NCBI GenBank assembly: GCA_003193925.1
Contig: PSPG01000008.1
Span: 62,001-126,000 of the forward strand
Direction: 5' to 3'
Source of the DNA: Candidatus Thalassarchaeum betae
Lineage (GTDB): Archaea; Thermoplasmatota; Poseidoniia; Poseidoniales; Thalassarchaeaceae
DNA length: 64,000 bases
Part shown: positions 38,801 to 48,400 of the stretch, in pieces
Layout: each line of letters begins with the position of its first letter
Position numbering within the stretch: position 1 is the stretch's first letter
Made by a program: the position numbers and the translations under genes
Notes under the pieces: model-generated
The model's database searches: none
Told to the model about the DNA's origin: nothing
What the model saw: only the letters and a program-made list of their open reading frames with translations

Positions 38801-39799
38801 GACGACCTGCTGGTTCGTTTCTATGGGATGCAGGCATTCTACGAGGTCGGCGACGAGAGGGATCTAATCGGCCACCTCGCGATTGGTCTCTCGCCCCACA
38901 CATCTGGAGGGGTGCTCTGCAGAATCATCGGGTGGACCACTGCCTCCGCTGGCTACGCCCACCCTCTGTTCCACGCCGCCAAGCGCCGCAACTGCGACGG
39001 CGACGAGGACGGTCTGATGATGCTGCTCGACGGTCTGCTCAACTTCTCCAAGTCAATCCTGCCCGCGGGGCGCGGCGGCCAGATGGACGCCCCGCTGGTT
39101 CTCAGCACACGAATCAATCCGAAGGAGATCGACAAGGAGGCGCTCAACGTCGACTGCTCATGGGCCTACACGCGCGCCTTCTATGAGGCGACCAAGTCAC
39201 AGCCGCACCCCAGCGAGGTCGAGCCCTTGGTCGACCTAGTCGCCGACCGAGTCGGCTCGGTCGGCGAGATACGTGGTTACGGCTGGACGCACGACTCGGG
39301 CCGGCTGGACGCCGGCCCGGTGAACTCGGCCTACAAAACGCTCGAGACAATGGAGGACAAGATGCTGGCGCAGTTGGCGCTAGGCCAGCAACTCAGAGCG
39401 GTCAGCGTGCAGCGCGTGGCCTCACAGGTCATCGAATCGCACTTCCTCCCCGACCTGCGCGGTAACCTGATGGCTTTCACGAGACAGAAGGTGCGCTGCG
39501 TGAAGTGCGCCCACTCCTATCGGAGGATCCCACTGGCGGGCAAGTGCATACAGAACCTCGCGACATCCGGGGGGCTGTCCGGGGCGAGGGGTGACGAGAG
39601 TACTCTGTGCGGGGGCAATGTCGTTCTGACGGTCTCCGAAGGAGCCGTTCGCAAATACATCAAAATCACCCGCGAGGTCATCGAGAAATACGGCGTCGAC
39701 ACCTACACCAAGCAACGTGTGGAGTGGATGACCGACAGCGCCGACTCGCTGTTCAACGACGACACGGTCACCGTGATGACCCTGAACGACTTCGTCTAG
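35825..39799 (+). CDS. polC: DNA polymerase II (PolD) large subunit DP2
   Basis: IDYAGPIRAAGGTAQALGVLIGDMIR; FQCMHAA-equivalent region; GQLLAVCGFVDDLLVRFYGMQAFYEVGD; CVKCAHSYRRIPL Zn finger; no intein evident; ATG 35846 is an alternative start. Confidence 0.93.
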   Translation: MGGDKRQMAVYDEARLSAEREAYQSWLDRRAEEVYRIAAAAKAKGLDFSDEIEIPRAADLASRTQKLLEADYLHGLNIEDDLRNLLNTSEREDAAIEIALDVARRMHAKTSDIEKAIDSGLRVGLAVLTEAVLVAPLEGIGGVRIMNNADGSEFLSIDYAGPIRAAGGTAQALGVLIGDMIRTELGIGRYVPTTPEVERVKEEFGLYRVSLQYKPPPEEIEVIVRACPVMINGEETERLECAGYKEVRNIINSNGSPRTRIRGGVLLVIGEGLCLKAPKILRHTERLDVPGWDFVAQFVGKGKGNDEGEDGLKKREISKVTRYMEDIIAGRPVFGEPGEPGGFRLRYGRSRASGLAAAGVNPVSMEALGGFLSVGTQMKVERPGKACAVTPCIDIDGPTVLLEDGTFQRIFTIEEWRECSHRVLSIWDSGEILSGFGEFLENNKDLVPSAYNRDWWAADLADALDHPEKVDRFAELLGASRESLPPGIPFNGAIERGGESALERNWRRRDWYLCLRDMELDWEQARALAQEFGTAVPTPWNLWWSDMPISFAPAVIEALVASTVEEGRVRLHGAARDWAPETHIEDIGLPAPSTGVWPRWTEVHSHGILKSALMTLGVEHHHEGEDMVIPTHWEGLVEGLGLEFHDNAIRVATEAGPHIEDRVSRIRAATDVIAQEKARQEELEGRRAVVRMKTETAARQEGLGIQETEAAGREAVEEIEDPGPDDPAALRAALTLIDEHSVERSLWLARRLSDLRWEDSAPCRVGSRMGRPEKAGARQMKPLVHALYPIGENGGPQRLLGQAASKGIIRVDMGPRICDKCGRDSPHLRCHNRLTAGEAVECGGRTRVKKRRGGHMRRRLGLRTSVPLAEIIEVKRRALGLDRIPVRIKAVKGLISIGQTPEPIEKGILRAKHGISVFRDGTSRYDMSDVPMTHFRPSEIGTPWKTLLDLGYKHDIFGEELSSDEQLLELLPQDFVPSIAAKGQLLAVCGFVDDLLVRFYGMQAFYEVGDERDLIGHLAIGLSPHTSGGVLCRIIGWTTASAGYAHPLFHAAKRRNCDGDEDGLMMLLDGLLNFSKSILPAGRGGQMDAPLVLSTRINPKEIDKEALNVDCSWAYTRAFYEATKSQPHPSEVEPLVDLVADRVGSVGEIRGYGWTHDSGRLDAGPVNSAYKTLETMEDKMLAQLALGQQLRAVSVQRVASQVIESHFLPDLRGNLMAFTRQKVRCVKCAHSYRRIPLAGKCIQNLATSGGLSGARGDESTLCGGNVVLTVSEGAVRKYIKITREVIEKYGVDTYTKQRVEWMTDSADSLFNDDTVTVMTLNDFV

Positions 39800-40647
39800 T
39801 ATTCCAGATCCAAGGTCCCTAGGACCTTGTCCATCCACTGCAGCTTAGCCAACTTGTTCTCCGCGTCAGTGGCGCCCGACCACCGCCCGACCGCGTCAGA
39901 CCTCGTCCCAAGCATGGTAATCGACGCCGCAGGGACCCCCAGCGAGCGGACGAAACAAGCTGCACGGTCGCCGTCGGTGAAACCCCCTGGATTGTGCATG
40001 CCGGGAATCTCGCCCGGGGTCTGATGAGTCAGCACCAGTGGCGAGGGGGTTGAAGTCGAGGCTGCGAGTTCCAGCAGCGAGCCCCACTCGGGCACATTGT
40101 CGCCGTGAGCGTGCAGAATCACCGGTATTCCGCGCTTGACCGCGGCCGTGGTGCCGTCGCCGCCATCGCCGTCGCTGACGATGCAGGCCAAGCGTGACCA
40201 AGCGCGCTCTGCCGTCGAGTCGGGTAGCGTGGAGAGGACTCCCGCCGCGCCGTCGGCTGCGACCAGCAGCGCTGGGCGCTCAAGGACGCTAAGCAGGTCC
40301 TCGGCCTCCACCGCCGCTCCGAGAATCGCGACCTCGGCCTCCCTGAGGACGAGTCTGCGCCGCAGATTGGCCACAGAGGCCGCGCGCCGTGGCCGCGACC
40401 ATGCCTCGACGAACGACTCCTCGACCGTCGCGAGCAGGGCCTCGGCGCTGCTCGCATCGGCGTCCAGCGCCCAACCGAAGTGGACGCGGACATCTGATTG
40501 GATGGCCACTAACGCGGCATCGACCGGAAGCAGGTCGGTCGGCCTGTCTATCATGCGCTCGCTCCAGTGGAAGGACTCGGTGAGTGTTGAAGAACCCTCG
40601 CGGTCCACTGTGCTACCCATGCCGATGCCTCTAGCGCTGCCGGACAT
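39796..40647 (-). CDS. MptE-like (DUF115) 6-hydroxymethylpterin diphosphokinase family protein
   Basis: LLVAADGAAGVLSTL...CIVSDGDGG; VILHAHGDNVPEW; NPGGFTDGDRAACFVRSLG. Confidence 0.85.
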   Translation of the reverse strand: MSGSARGIGMGSTVDREGSSTLTESFHWSERMIDRPTDLLPVDAALVAIQSDVRVHFGWALDADASSAEALLATVEESFVEAWSRPRRAASVANLRRRLVLREAEVAILGAAVEAEDLLSVLERPALLVAADGAAGVLSTLPDSTAERAWSRLACIVSDGDGGDGTTAAVKRGIPVILHAHGDNVPEWGSLLELAASTSTPSPLVLTHQTPGEIPGMHNPGGFTDGDRAACFVRSLGVPAASITMLGTRSDAVGRWSGATDAENKLAKLQWMDKVLGTLDLEY

Positions 40648-41791
40648 CGAGGACGAGGTCCTGCTGGCTCGCTACCCCTTCCTGCCTCAAGGCCGCGAAC
40701 ACATGCGCCAAGTTCTGGAGAGCAACGGAATCACCGTCGAGGACCTCATCGAGGCGCCTTGGCTGGAGGACGTCCGAACCCGAGGCAGGCTGCGTCTGCT
40801 CGAGAGCGTGATGCACAAGGACGGCGCCGACATAGCGACCACCGTCGACCTCTCGACCGAAGTCGGCCGGATGACCGAGGTCCTGTCGTTCCTGCACGCC
40901 ATGCTCGTGGTGTGCGCCTCGTTCAACGAGAGGCTGCTGGCGCGCTGGATCGAGGGCGAGGCGACACGGGCTGACCAGCTGTTCGGCATGGACTCGGGCA
41001 ACTTCGAGCTTCTTGCGCGCTCGTACTTCTCCGACATTAGGGAGCAGAGGAACGGCAGAGGGGACGATTCCGTGTTCTGGATACCGATGGCGGACTTCAT
41101 CGAGCTGTGCCCTCGGATCTCCGGCACTTACTGGCACTTGGCGAACAGGCCGGTGAGGGGAGGCTGGGTGTGTATGAGCCCAGGCGCAGGGGAGAACAGC
41201 AGACAGCGTACTGCGAGGCTGCTGAAGGAGAGGATCCGCGAGAACCTCAGCGAATCCTGCGTCGAGCGCATGGACAAGATGAGCGAGGAGTTCGCCGCCC
41301 TGTTCGCAGATCCCGTCGAGCGCATCACCGGCCTGCTGTCTGAGCGCGTCGAAGCCGAGATGCCGATGACTGCCGCGGTGCGCGAGGACTGGCCGCCGTG
41401 CTTCGAGTCCGCCATCTCCGAGCTGAATCAGGGAGTCAATGTGAATCACGTCGGACGGGTCTTCCTCGCGGCCTTCTCGAGGGCCATCGGCATGTCTCAG
41501 GAGCAAGCCTGCTCGTTCTTCGACAACGCTCCCGACTACAGCGCGGACACGACCTCCTACCAAGTGAACCAGATCTACGAGCGGGGCTACACTCCGCACG
41601 GCTGCGCCGCGCTGAAGACGGGAGCGAGGTGTCCCGTCCAGCCCGGTGACGACAGGCTGTGCGACCAAGAGTGGATGACGCATCCACTGAAGTACCTCAG
41701 GGTGAAGCAGCGCAGCCGGTATCGGGAGGGCTCGCGACCCGAGGAGGAGCCTGAAGTCGAGTCGGACGAGCCCAAGGCGGCCAATTCTTGA
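40619..41791 (+). CDS. priL: DNA primase large subunit
   Basis: FSRAIGMSQEQACSFFDNAPDYSADTTSYQVNQIYERGYTPHGCAALKTGARCP; HPLKYLR; start set at ATG 40619. Confidence 0.9.
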   Translation: MPMPLALPDIEDEVLLARYPFLPQGREHMRQVLESNGITVEDLIEAPWLEDVRTRGRLRLLESVMHKDGADIATTVDLSTEVGRMTEVLSFLHAMLVVCASFNERLLARWIEGEATRADQLFGMDSGNFELLARSYFSDIREQRNGRGDDSVFWIPMADFIELCPRISGTYWHLANRPVRGGWVCMSPGAGENSRQRTARLLKERIRENLSESCVERMDKMSEEFAALFADPVERITGLLSERVEAEMPMTAAVREDWPPCFESAISELNQGVNVNHVGRVFLAAFSRAIGMSQEQACSFFDNAPDYSADTTSYQVNQIYERGYTPHGCAALKTGARCPVQPGDDRLCDQEWMTHPLKYLRVKQRSRYREGSRPEEEPEVESDEPKAANS

Positions 41792-41834
41792 TATGGGCCT
41801 GCATCCTATCGCGGTTCACATCGGATGAATAGGC

Positions 41835-43007
41835 ATGGTGAGAACTCTCGTACTCACGGTTGACAGGGACAACGACCTCGGGGTCAAAGCCGGCATCCGC
41901 GGTCCGGTCATCGGTCGCAAGGCCACTTTGACAGCGGCCTTGCGTCTGGGCATCGCGGATCCCGAGGAGTCGGACACCAACGCGATCCTGGGGGCTCTGC
42001 GCCACCACGACAGGCTGGTCGAGAACGCGCAGGGCAACGATGAGATCGAAATCGCCCTGCTGACCGGCGATGTAAGGGTCGGGCCGCGCAGCGACCGGGC
42101 CATCGCGATGCAACTGGACGAGATTATCCAGGAGTTCCAGCCCGACTCGGCCGTGCTGGTCACCGACGGGGCCGACGACGAGGCTTCGCTTCCGATCATC
42201 ACCTCAAGGGTGCGGGTCGACCACGTCGAGAAGATCATCGTAAGGCAGTCGAAGGGCATCGAGAGCACGTACTACTATGTCGCCAAGGCGATTGACGACC
42301 CGCGTTGGCGGGCCAAACTGCTCGTTCCGGTGGCCGTCTTCCTGATGATCATCGGCCTCGGCCTGATCATCCCCGGAGGCGGGGCGCTGATCGGCGCCAT
42401 GCCGCTGTTCATCGGTATCTGGCTCCTAGCCAAGGGGCTTGGCTGGGAGCAGCAGCTGGAGCGCCTGATGATCGACATGAGGGACAGTGCGACCGGGGGG
42501 ATATGGTCGTCCCTGCTGTGGGGGCTGTCCATCGTCTCCGTGCTGCTGGCGGTACTCACAGCGTACCAGGTGTTCACTGCCTCGAGCACCGAAATCGACG
42601 CCTACGTCGCTTGGCTGGCCCTCGCTGATTTCAACGTGGACGCAGTGAACAGCGATCTCACGGTATGGGCCATCGCAGTCAACGAGGCTCTGACGTGGAT
42701 CGTCGTCTCGGCGTTCTCCTTCGCCCTGTCCCTGGGTGTGCTGCGCTGGAAGGAGGGGAGCTTCACCGGACGCAGCCTGTTGCTGCTCGGGCTGGGCATT
42801 GTGGTCTACACCTTCGCCAAGGCGACCTTGGTGGTCATCCTCATCGAGATGGGGGGCGCCGACTACAGCCTCGACTACCAGAGCGTCTCCGACACCTGGG
42901 GGATGCCTGTGTTCACAATCATCCTGTACTACCTGCTGAGGACCGCAGTGCAGTCCGTCACGGAGGAAGAGGGCGTCAGCGGGGAGAACAGGTTCTGGGG
43001 CGTCTGA
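41835..43007 (+). CDS. DUF373 family membrane protein
   Basis: TLVLTVDRDNDLGVKAGIRGPVIGRKATLTAALRLGIADPEESDTNAILGAL; multiple TM helices. Confidence 0.88.
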   Translation: MVRTLVLTVDRDNDLGVKAGIRGPVIGRKATLTAALRLGIADPEESDTNAILGALRHHDRLVENAQGNDEIEIALLTGDVRVGPRSDRAIAMQLDEIIQEFQPDSAVLVTDGADDEASLPIITSRVRVDHVEKIIVRQSKGIESTYYYVAKAIDDPRWRAKLLVPVAVFLMIIGLGLIIPGGGALIGAMPLFIGIWLLAKGLGWEQQLERLMIDMRDSATGGIWSSLLWGLSIVSVLLAVLTAYQVFTASSTEIDAYVAWLALADFNVDAVNSDLTVWAIAVNEALTWIVVSAFSFALSLGVLRWKEGSFTGRSLLLLGLGIVVYTFAKATLVVILIEMGGADYSLDYQSVSDTWGMPVFTIILYYLLRTAVQSVTEEEGVSGENRFWGV

Positions 43008-43424
43008 TCACGACTCGAATGTCGTGTCCATCATGCATGCGGGGCACGTCACCCTGATTGGGCGGGTGTCGGGGATGCCCAGCGCGGAGTTGCAGTGAGG
43101 GCAGACTATGGCCTGTGTGGCCCTCTCCTGACGTGCCTTGCCGGTGTGGCTGGGGTCGTACCTGAATCGGTATTTGTGCGAGTCCTCGATGAAGTCGGGG
43201 CTGCCTTCCTTCTTCTTGTTCGGCTCCTTGAACTTGGACTCTCGTTTAGGGGCGGCGGCGGGTTGATTCTGATTGAAGCCACCGCTCTGGAAGTTCTCTA
43301 TCTCGGCTTCGATCCCCTCGACGGTCATCCCCAAATCACGGGCGGCCTTGTCCACGGCGAGCTTGCGCTCGTAGTCGGACAGACCGATGAAATGCTGGAG
43401 GATGGTCGCGGGAATCTTCGCCAT
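43008..43424 (-). CDS. Small zinc-ribbon protein
   Basis: MAKIPATILQHFIGLSDYERKLAVDKAARDLG...IVCPHCNSALGIPDTRPIRVTCPACMMDTTFES. Confidence 0.7.
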   Translation of the reverse strand: MAKIPATILQHFIGLSDYERKLAVDKAARDLGMTVEGIEAEIENFQSGGFNQNQPAAAPKRESKFKEPNKKKEGSPDFIEDSHKYRFRYDPSHTGKARQERATQAIVCPHCNSALGIPDTRPIRVTCPACMMDTTFES

Positions 43425-43528
43425 GCGCTCGCTCCGTTCGACCCGAGATATCCTACCTCTTTGAATATCAACCCGTTCCCGTTCGCAGAGCAGTATCGCT
43501 AAGAGCGTTCGATTGCGATTGCCCCCCG

Positions 43529-44758
43529 ATGTTCCCGGAATGCATCGAGTGTCGCGGCACTCGAGGAATGTGCGGAATCTCCCCCTGTCCCCTGCTCGCT
43601 GACATCCGGGGCAGGTTGCCGGCGGCCGCGACGAGTTCGGTGAGCGAGTTGGTCGGCCCGAGCCCGCCCTCGCTGTTCGTAGGGAGGTACGGTTATCCCA
43701 AGGTGCGGACCGGCCCCAGCGCCGCATGGCTGGCTGACGAGGATGCGGATGCCGCCCCGCTGGTGAGCGGCGACCCAGCCGACCTCTTCGGAAGGCCACT
43801 GGAGGAGGTCGCTGCTCGTCACGCCAACCTAATCACCGGTGGGAGCGCGATGTCGGTGGAGAGCCCACGCTCGCCCGACGCCATGCTAGAGACGACGCAG
43901 CAGATAGCCATGGCCGAGAGCAGCGTCGACATCGAGCTGGACTTCGCCAAGCCCATCATGGTGGGCATGAATCCGACGTTCGACAGCATGAGCACCCCCC
44001 TAGGACCCTCAGGCGAGGTCCTACGGGCTGAGGTGGTGGGCCATGTCAGCATTCCGAGGAAGGTCGATGCGGTGGCCAACGAGGACGACCTGCTTGCTGT
44101 CGATGCCATGGATGAGCTGACAGAGGCCTCGATCGGCGAGGCTCAGATTTCCCGCCTGCTCTCCTCGGGCTTGCTGGGTCGCGAAGGCAGCAGGAAACTA
44201 GTGCCGACAAGATGGAGCATCACAGCCACCGACGACATGCTCAGCAAGCGGCTGTGGGAGAGAGTCAGGGAGCACCCTTCCCTAGACAAGGTGCTGGTCT
44301 ACGAGGCGACTTATCTCGACAACATCTTCCACATCATCCTCACTCCCGGGCTCTGGGCCTTCCACATGCTCGAGGCATGGACGCGGGGCTCGGTATGGAC
44401 TGGGACTGGCAAGGTGCTGGGAGACTGGGAGGACCTCAAGCCGCGCAGCGAGTATGCGCACAGGATCACCGGAGCCTACTACTCTGCTAGACTGGGAGTG
44501 CTGGAGCAGATGGACTCGATGAGGCGCTCCGGCGCCTGCTTGCTCTGGCGAGACATCGGACCGGGCTACTGGGCGCCTGTCGGGGTCTGGCTGATCCGCG
44601 AGACCGTTCGCGAGGCGATGAAGCAGGCCCCGAAGCAGTTCGATTCCCTCAAGCAGGCCGTCGACTACGTTGCCCCGAGGGTCTCGGCTCCTGACGACCT
44701 GCGCAACAGCTGGTTCGTGAAGAGGAGTCGGCAGACCACGCTGGACTCGTTCGAGTGA
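43529..44758 (+). CDS. nreA: Archaeal Nre family DNA repair protein with C-terminal PIP box
   Basis: CIECRGTRGMCGISPCPLLADI zinc-binding N-terminus; SLFVGRYGYPKVRTGP; C-terminal QTTLDSFE (PCNA-interacting motif). Confidence 0.9.
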   Translation: MFPECIECRGTRGMCGISPCPLLADIRGRLPAAATSSVSELVGPSPPSLFVGRYGYPKVRTGPSAAWLADEDADAAPLVSGDPADLFGRPLEEVAARHANLITGGSAMSVESPRSPDAMLETTQQIAMAESSVDIELDFAKPIMVGMNPTFDSMSTPLGPSGEVLRAEVVGHVSIPRKVDAVANEDDLLAVDAMDELTEASIGEAQISRLLSSGLLGREGSRKLVPTRWSITATDDMLSKRLWERVREHPSLDKVLVYEATYLDNIFHIILTPGLWAFHMLEAWTRGSVWTGTGKVLGDWEDLKPRSEYAHRITGAYYSARLGVLEQMDSMRRSGACLLWRDIGPGYWAPVGVWLIRETVREAMKQAPKQFDSLKQAVDYVAPRVSAPDDLRNSWFVKRSRQTTLDSFE

Positions 44759-45403
44759 TCAGCGCGACTTCTTGAGGAAGCCGCCGACGATCTCGCTCTC
44801 GGCCTTGACCAACTGCTCGGCCACAGTCGACTTGGACAGACCCAACTTGGAGGCGAGCCCCCTGATTGAAATCTTCTTTGGGACCTCGTACCAACCGTGC
44901 CGGTGAGCGATCTTGATGATTCTGTACTGCTGCAGGGTCGGGCCCTTCTGGACTATTCCCTCTGAATCCTTGGCCTTGGTGATGCGATCGACGGGTATCG
45001 CCCTCCTGAGCGCATTGAGGAAGGACACCAAGGAGGCCTGTCGGCCGGCGACCTGGATGATCAGCCCGCTCGATGTGATATTGCTCCCAGCGAGCAGAGT
45101 AAGGTCGCGAGAATGGAAGAACCGTCCGAGGAAGTCAGAATCGAAGTCGAGGATCACCAAGTGGTGGGTCAGATAGTCCGTGCTCCACTCTTCGATGATC
45201 TCCACGACTGTGATTCCTCCGACGCTGAAGCCTGGCGAAGGGCACCCTGCATCGGTGGTTATGCACTCGCACATCACGCGTAGGTTTCCGTCTACCTGGT
45301 CCAGTACTCCGCGGTAGTCCCAACTCACCGCTTGGAGGGCTGCTCGCGCCCTCGGGTCATGCACGATAGAGGGAATCGCGCACTCGACCCTGACGGCTCT
45401 CAT
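44759..45403 (-). CDS. HTH-10 (bacterioopsin-activator-like) transcriptional regulator
   Basis: C-terminal GPTLQQYRIIKIAHRHGWYEVPKKISIRGLASKLGLSKSTVAEQLVKAESEIV. Confidence 0.85.
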   Translation of the reverse strand: MRAVRVECAIPSIVHDPRARAALQAVSWDYRGVLDQVDGNLRVMCECITTDAGCPSPGFSVGGITVVEIIEEWSTDYLTHHLVILDFDSDFLGRFFHSRDLTLLAGSNITSSGLIIQVAGRQASLVSFLNALRRAIPVDRITKAKDSEGIVQKGPTLQQYRIIKIAHRHGWYEVPKKISIRGLASKLGLSKSTVAEQLVKAESEIVGGFLKKSR

Positions 45404-45470
45404 AGGAGGTCCTCAGAGAATCGAGTCTCACCCGAGGTTATGAAAATACTTCATTGCTGCTCGTCTCGGC

Positions 45471-48400
45471 TCAATTTCTCCCTCTGCGCACCTTCTCCTC
45501 GTTCCTCACGATGGCCCTTGCCACCTCCGGTGAGTAACCGAGGTCGGACAGGTCTCGCACTTCCTTCTCGGGTGTATTCAGAGCGTGGGATGAGCCCGAG
45601 CGCATCGATTCCTCGACAGACCGGGTTTGGTCTGCGAGCTCGTACCGTCCTCGTCCTCTCTGGGAGGACAGGACCATTCCTGCTAGCAGCAGGACCGTCA
45701 GGCTGCCGATGATCAACGTCATGAAGGCGTTGCTGCGCAGCGTGTGTAGTATCCTGCCGGAGACGTGGTCGTCCTCTATCGAGTCCATGCAGCCGTCGCC
45801 GTCGATGTCGTTGTCCGAGTTGGAGTTCCAGTTGATTAGGCCCAGTGGGCAGCTGTCCTCGGAGTCCGGCACCCCGTCGCCGTCGTCGTCCCAGTCCTCG
45901 GTCTCGTCGTCGCAGCCGTCCCTGTCGTAGTCCGAGTTCACCGTCATGCTGTTCGGGCACTGGTCATCGGCGTCGAGGACGTTGTCGCCGTCGTCGTCCC
46001 AGTCCTCGGTCTCGTCGTCGCAGCCGTCCCTGTCGAAGTCGGTGATGAGAGTCGATACCCAATCCGAGGTTGGGTCGCCCTCGCAGTTGTCGAAGGCCGA
46101 CTCGATGCCGTCGTTGTCGAGGTCGTTGTCCTCGGTGTAGTCGTCGCAGCCGTCGCCGTCGAGGTCGGTGTGGGACTCGGCTGTTAGCACGCTGCGCACG
46201 CAGCTGTCCTCGAAGTCGGAATAGCCGTCACCGTCGTCGTCGCTGTCCTCGTTGGCGTCGTTGCAGCCGTCGGAGTCCCAGTCGTTGAGCGGGGTCGAGA
46301 TCCAACCGAGCATGCCCCTCGGGCACTCATCGAACTCGCCCAGCACGCCATCGTTGTCGATGTCCATGTCCTCGGCGACGTCGTGGCATCCGTCTGAGTC
46401 GTAGTCGCTCGACGGATCGGAGAACCACAGGGTCATGCCCAGCGGGCAGAGGTCGTCGGCGTCGGTGACGCCGTCGTTGTCGTCGTCCTCGTCCTCCTGG
46501 AGGTCGTGGCAGCCGTCGCCGTCGTGGTCGAAGATGGTGCTGCTCCACCCCACGACGCCCACGGGGCAGTCGTCCTCGGCGTCGGGGTACGGGTCGTTGT
46601 CGTCGTTGTCGTCCTCGTCGGCGTCGCGACAGCCGTCGCCGTCGTGGTCCTCGGCGAAGGAGCCCCAGTACTGCGCGCCGTTAGGACACAGGTCGAGGTA
46701 GTTCTCGACGCCGTCGCCGTCGGTGTCCGGGTCCTCGTGGAGGTCGTCGCACCCGTCAGCGTCCAGATCGACGTGCTCACCCATGTAGCCGGACGGGCAT
46801 GAGTCATAGGCGTCGGGATAAGCATCGTTGTCGTCGTTGAGGTCCTCGGAGGCGTCTCTGCAGCCGTCGCCGTCGTGGTCGGTGTCGATGTCCGAGGTCC
46901 AGCCGGTCTCGCCGAACTGGCAGTCGTCCTCGTCGTCGGTGACGCCGTCGCCGTCATCGTCGTTCCAGTCGGCCTCGTTGACGAGGTTGACCAAGATGGT
47001 CTTGCTAGTCGTAGCCTCGGCCTTGGTGGAGGAAGTCACGGTGACGGTCAGGTGGAACGTCTGGTCATCGTTGACCTCCTGCAGGCTCGGAGCGCGCAGG
47101 AACAGGTCGAGGTCGCTCGTGGTACCCTCGATCAGGGTCGTGGTAGACTGGTACGACTTCGAGAAGCCGACGTCGACGAACCAGTCATCCGGGGCGCCAT
47201 GCGCATCTGTGATCACGATGTCACTGCCACCCGATACCCTGATTCCGCGGAGCATCATCTCCACGTTGGTGGACTCGCCGGGCCCTAGGGTGATCTCGTC
47301 TGGCTGGGCGGGGGCCAACTCGATGACCATGTTGTAGACGTTCTCGGACCACATGCAGACGTCCCACCTGTCCGCTGAGGACGAGGTCTCGGAGCAGTCG
47401 GGCGTGGTCCAGATGATCTCCCTGTCGGGCCAGTCGAAGTTGACGATTGGCTGGGAGCTGCTGTCGAGACCGGTTCCGAAGACGCCCATCAGGTTGTCAG
47501 TGCTGGTGGCGATGATGCGGGTGTTGATGACCCCATAGGCCTGCTCGAGGGTCCGACCCAGTGGCATCTCGCCGTCTTCCAACTGCGGCGACACGATGCG
47601 GGTCCAGCGCAACTCGACCCTGCTGTTCTCGTCACCGGTACCCGACATCGACTCGAACCAGGTGATATGGATCGAGCCGTCGTTGTCGAAGTCGACCCGG
47701 GGGTTGGAGCCCCAAGTCATGTCGGAGCCTATTACAGCTGAATCAGTTACCACTGCGACTTGACTCATTTCTAGGCCATCAGCCTCGCCGTCGAGTGCAC
47801 CAGCGCGGTCGAGGTCAATCTGCATGTAGTGCAACTGCGACGGGCCGACCTTGCTGGGAATCGTAGAGCGACCATCTACCCAGACGACGTGGATATTGCC
47901 ATCATCGTCCACGTTGACATCTGGGCTGGAACTCCAACCGTGGCCATTGGTAAGGCGCGTGTCGTTGACCAGCACGAAGTGGCCTATTGTCCCCCAACCA
48001 CTGCCGTCTTCCTGCCAGACGTAGTCAAGCGCGGGTCCGATGTCCTCCACATACTGGCCGGTGTCTGGATCAATTGACGTGGCTGAATCGCCAGGCCTCC
48101 AGGTTGTACGCGGGTTGTTGAGAAGTGAATATGGATTTAGTACGGTGAGGAATGTTTCTGTCGAGCCGGTGCCAGAGGTGAGAGCGATGATCGACTGAAC
48201 CAGCGCCTGCATCTCCTCGGTGTAGTTAGCGAGCGGGACGACGACATCATCGATCCAGACAGCGTCGCTGCCTGCGCTGACGCTGCCGTCCTTGACGTAG
48301 GCCCACTTCAGAGTGTGCTGGCCGAGTGAGACCGGAGTGGAGAAGTTGCCACTCTGCGAGCCTGACCACTGGGCGATCTGAGCGCCGTCGATGGAGAAGG

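Noticed and set aside
35825-39799. Intein in PolD large subunit
   Set aside because: Length (~1325 aa) and continuous conserved DP2 sequence leave no room for an intein; no splicing-junction motifs seen.
46433-46957. Thr-rich ORF (TTTATA...) on the minus strand in the TSP3 region
   Set aside because: Alternate-frame translation of the GAC/GAT-rich calcium-repeat coding DNA.
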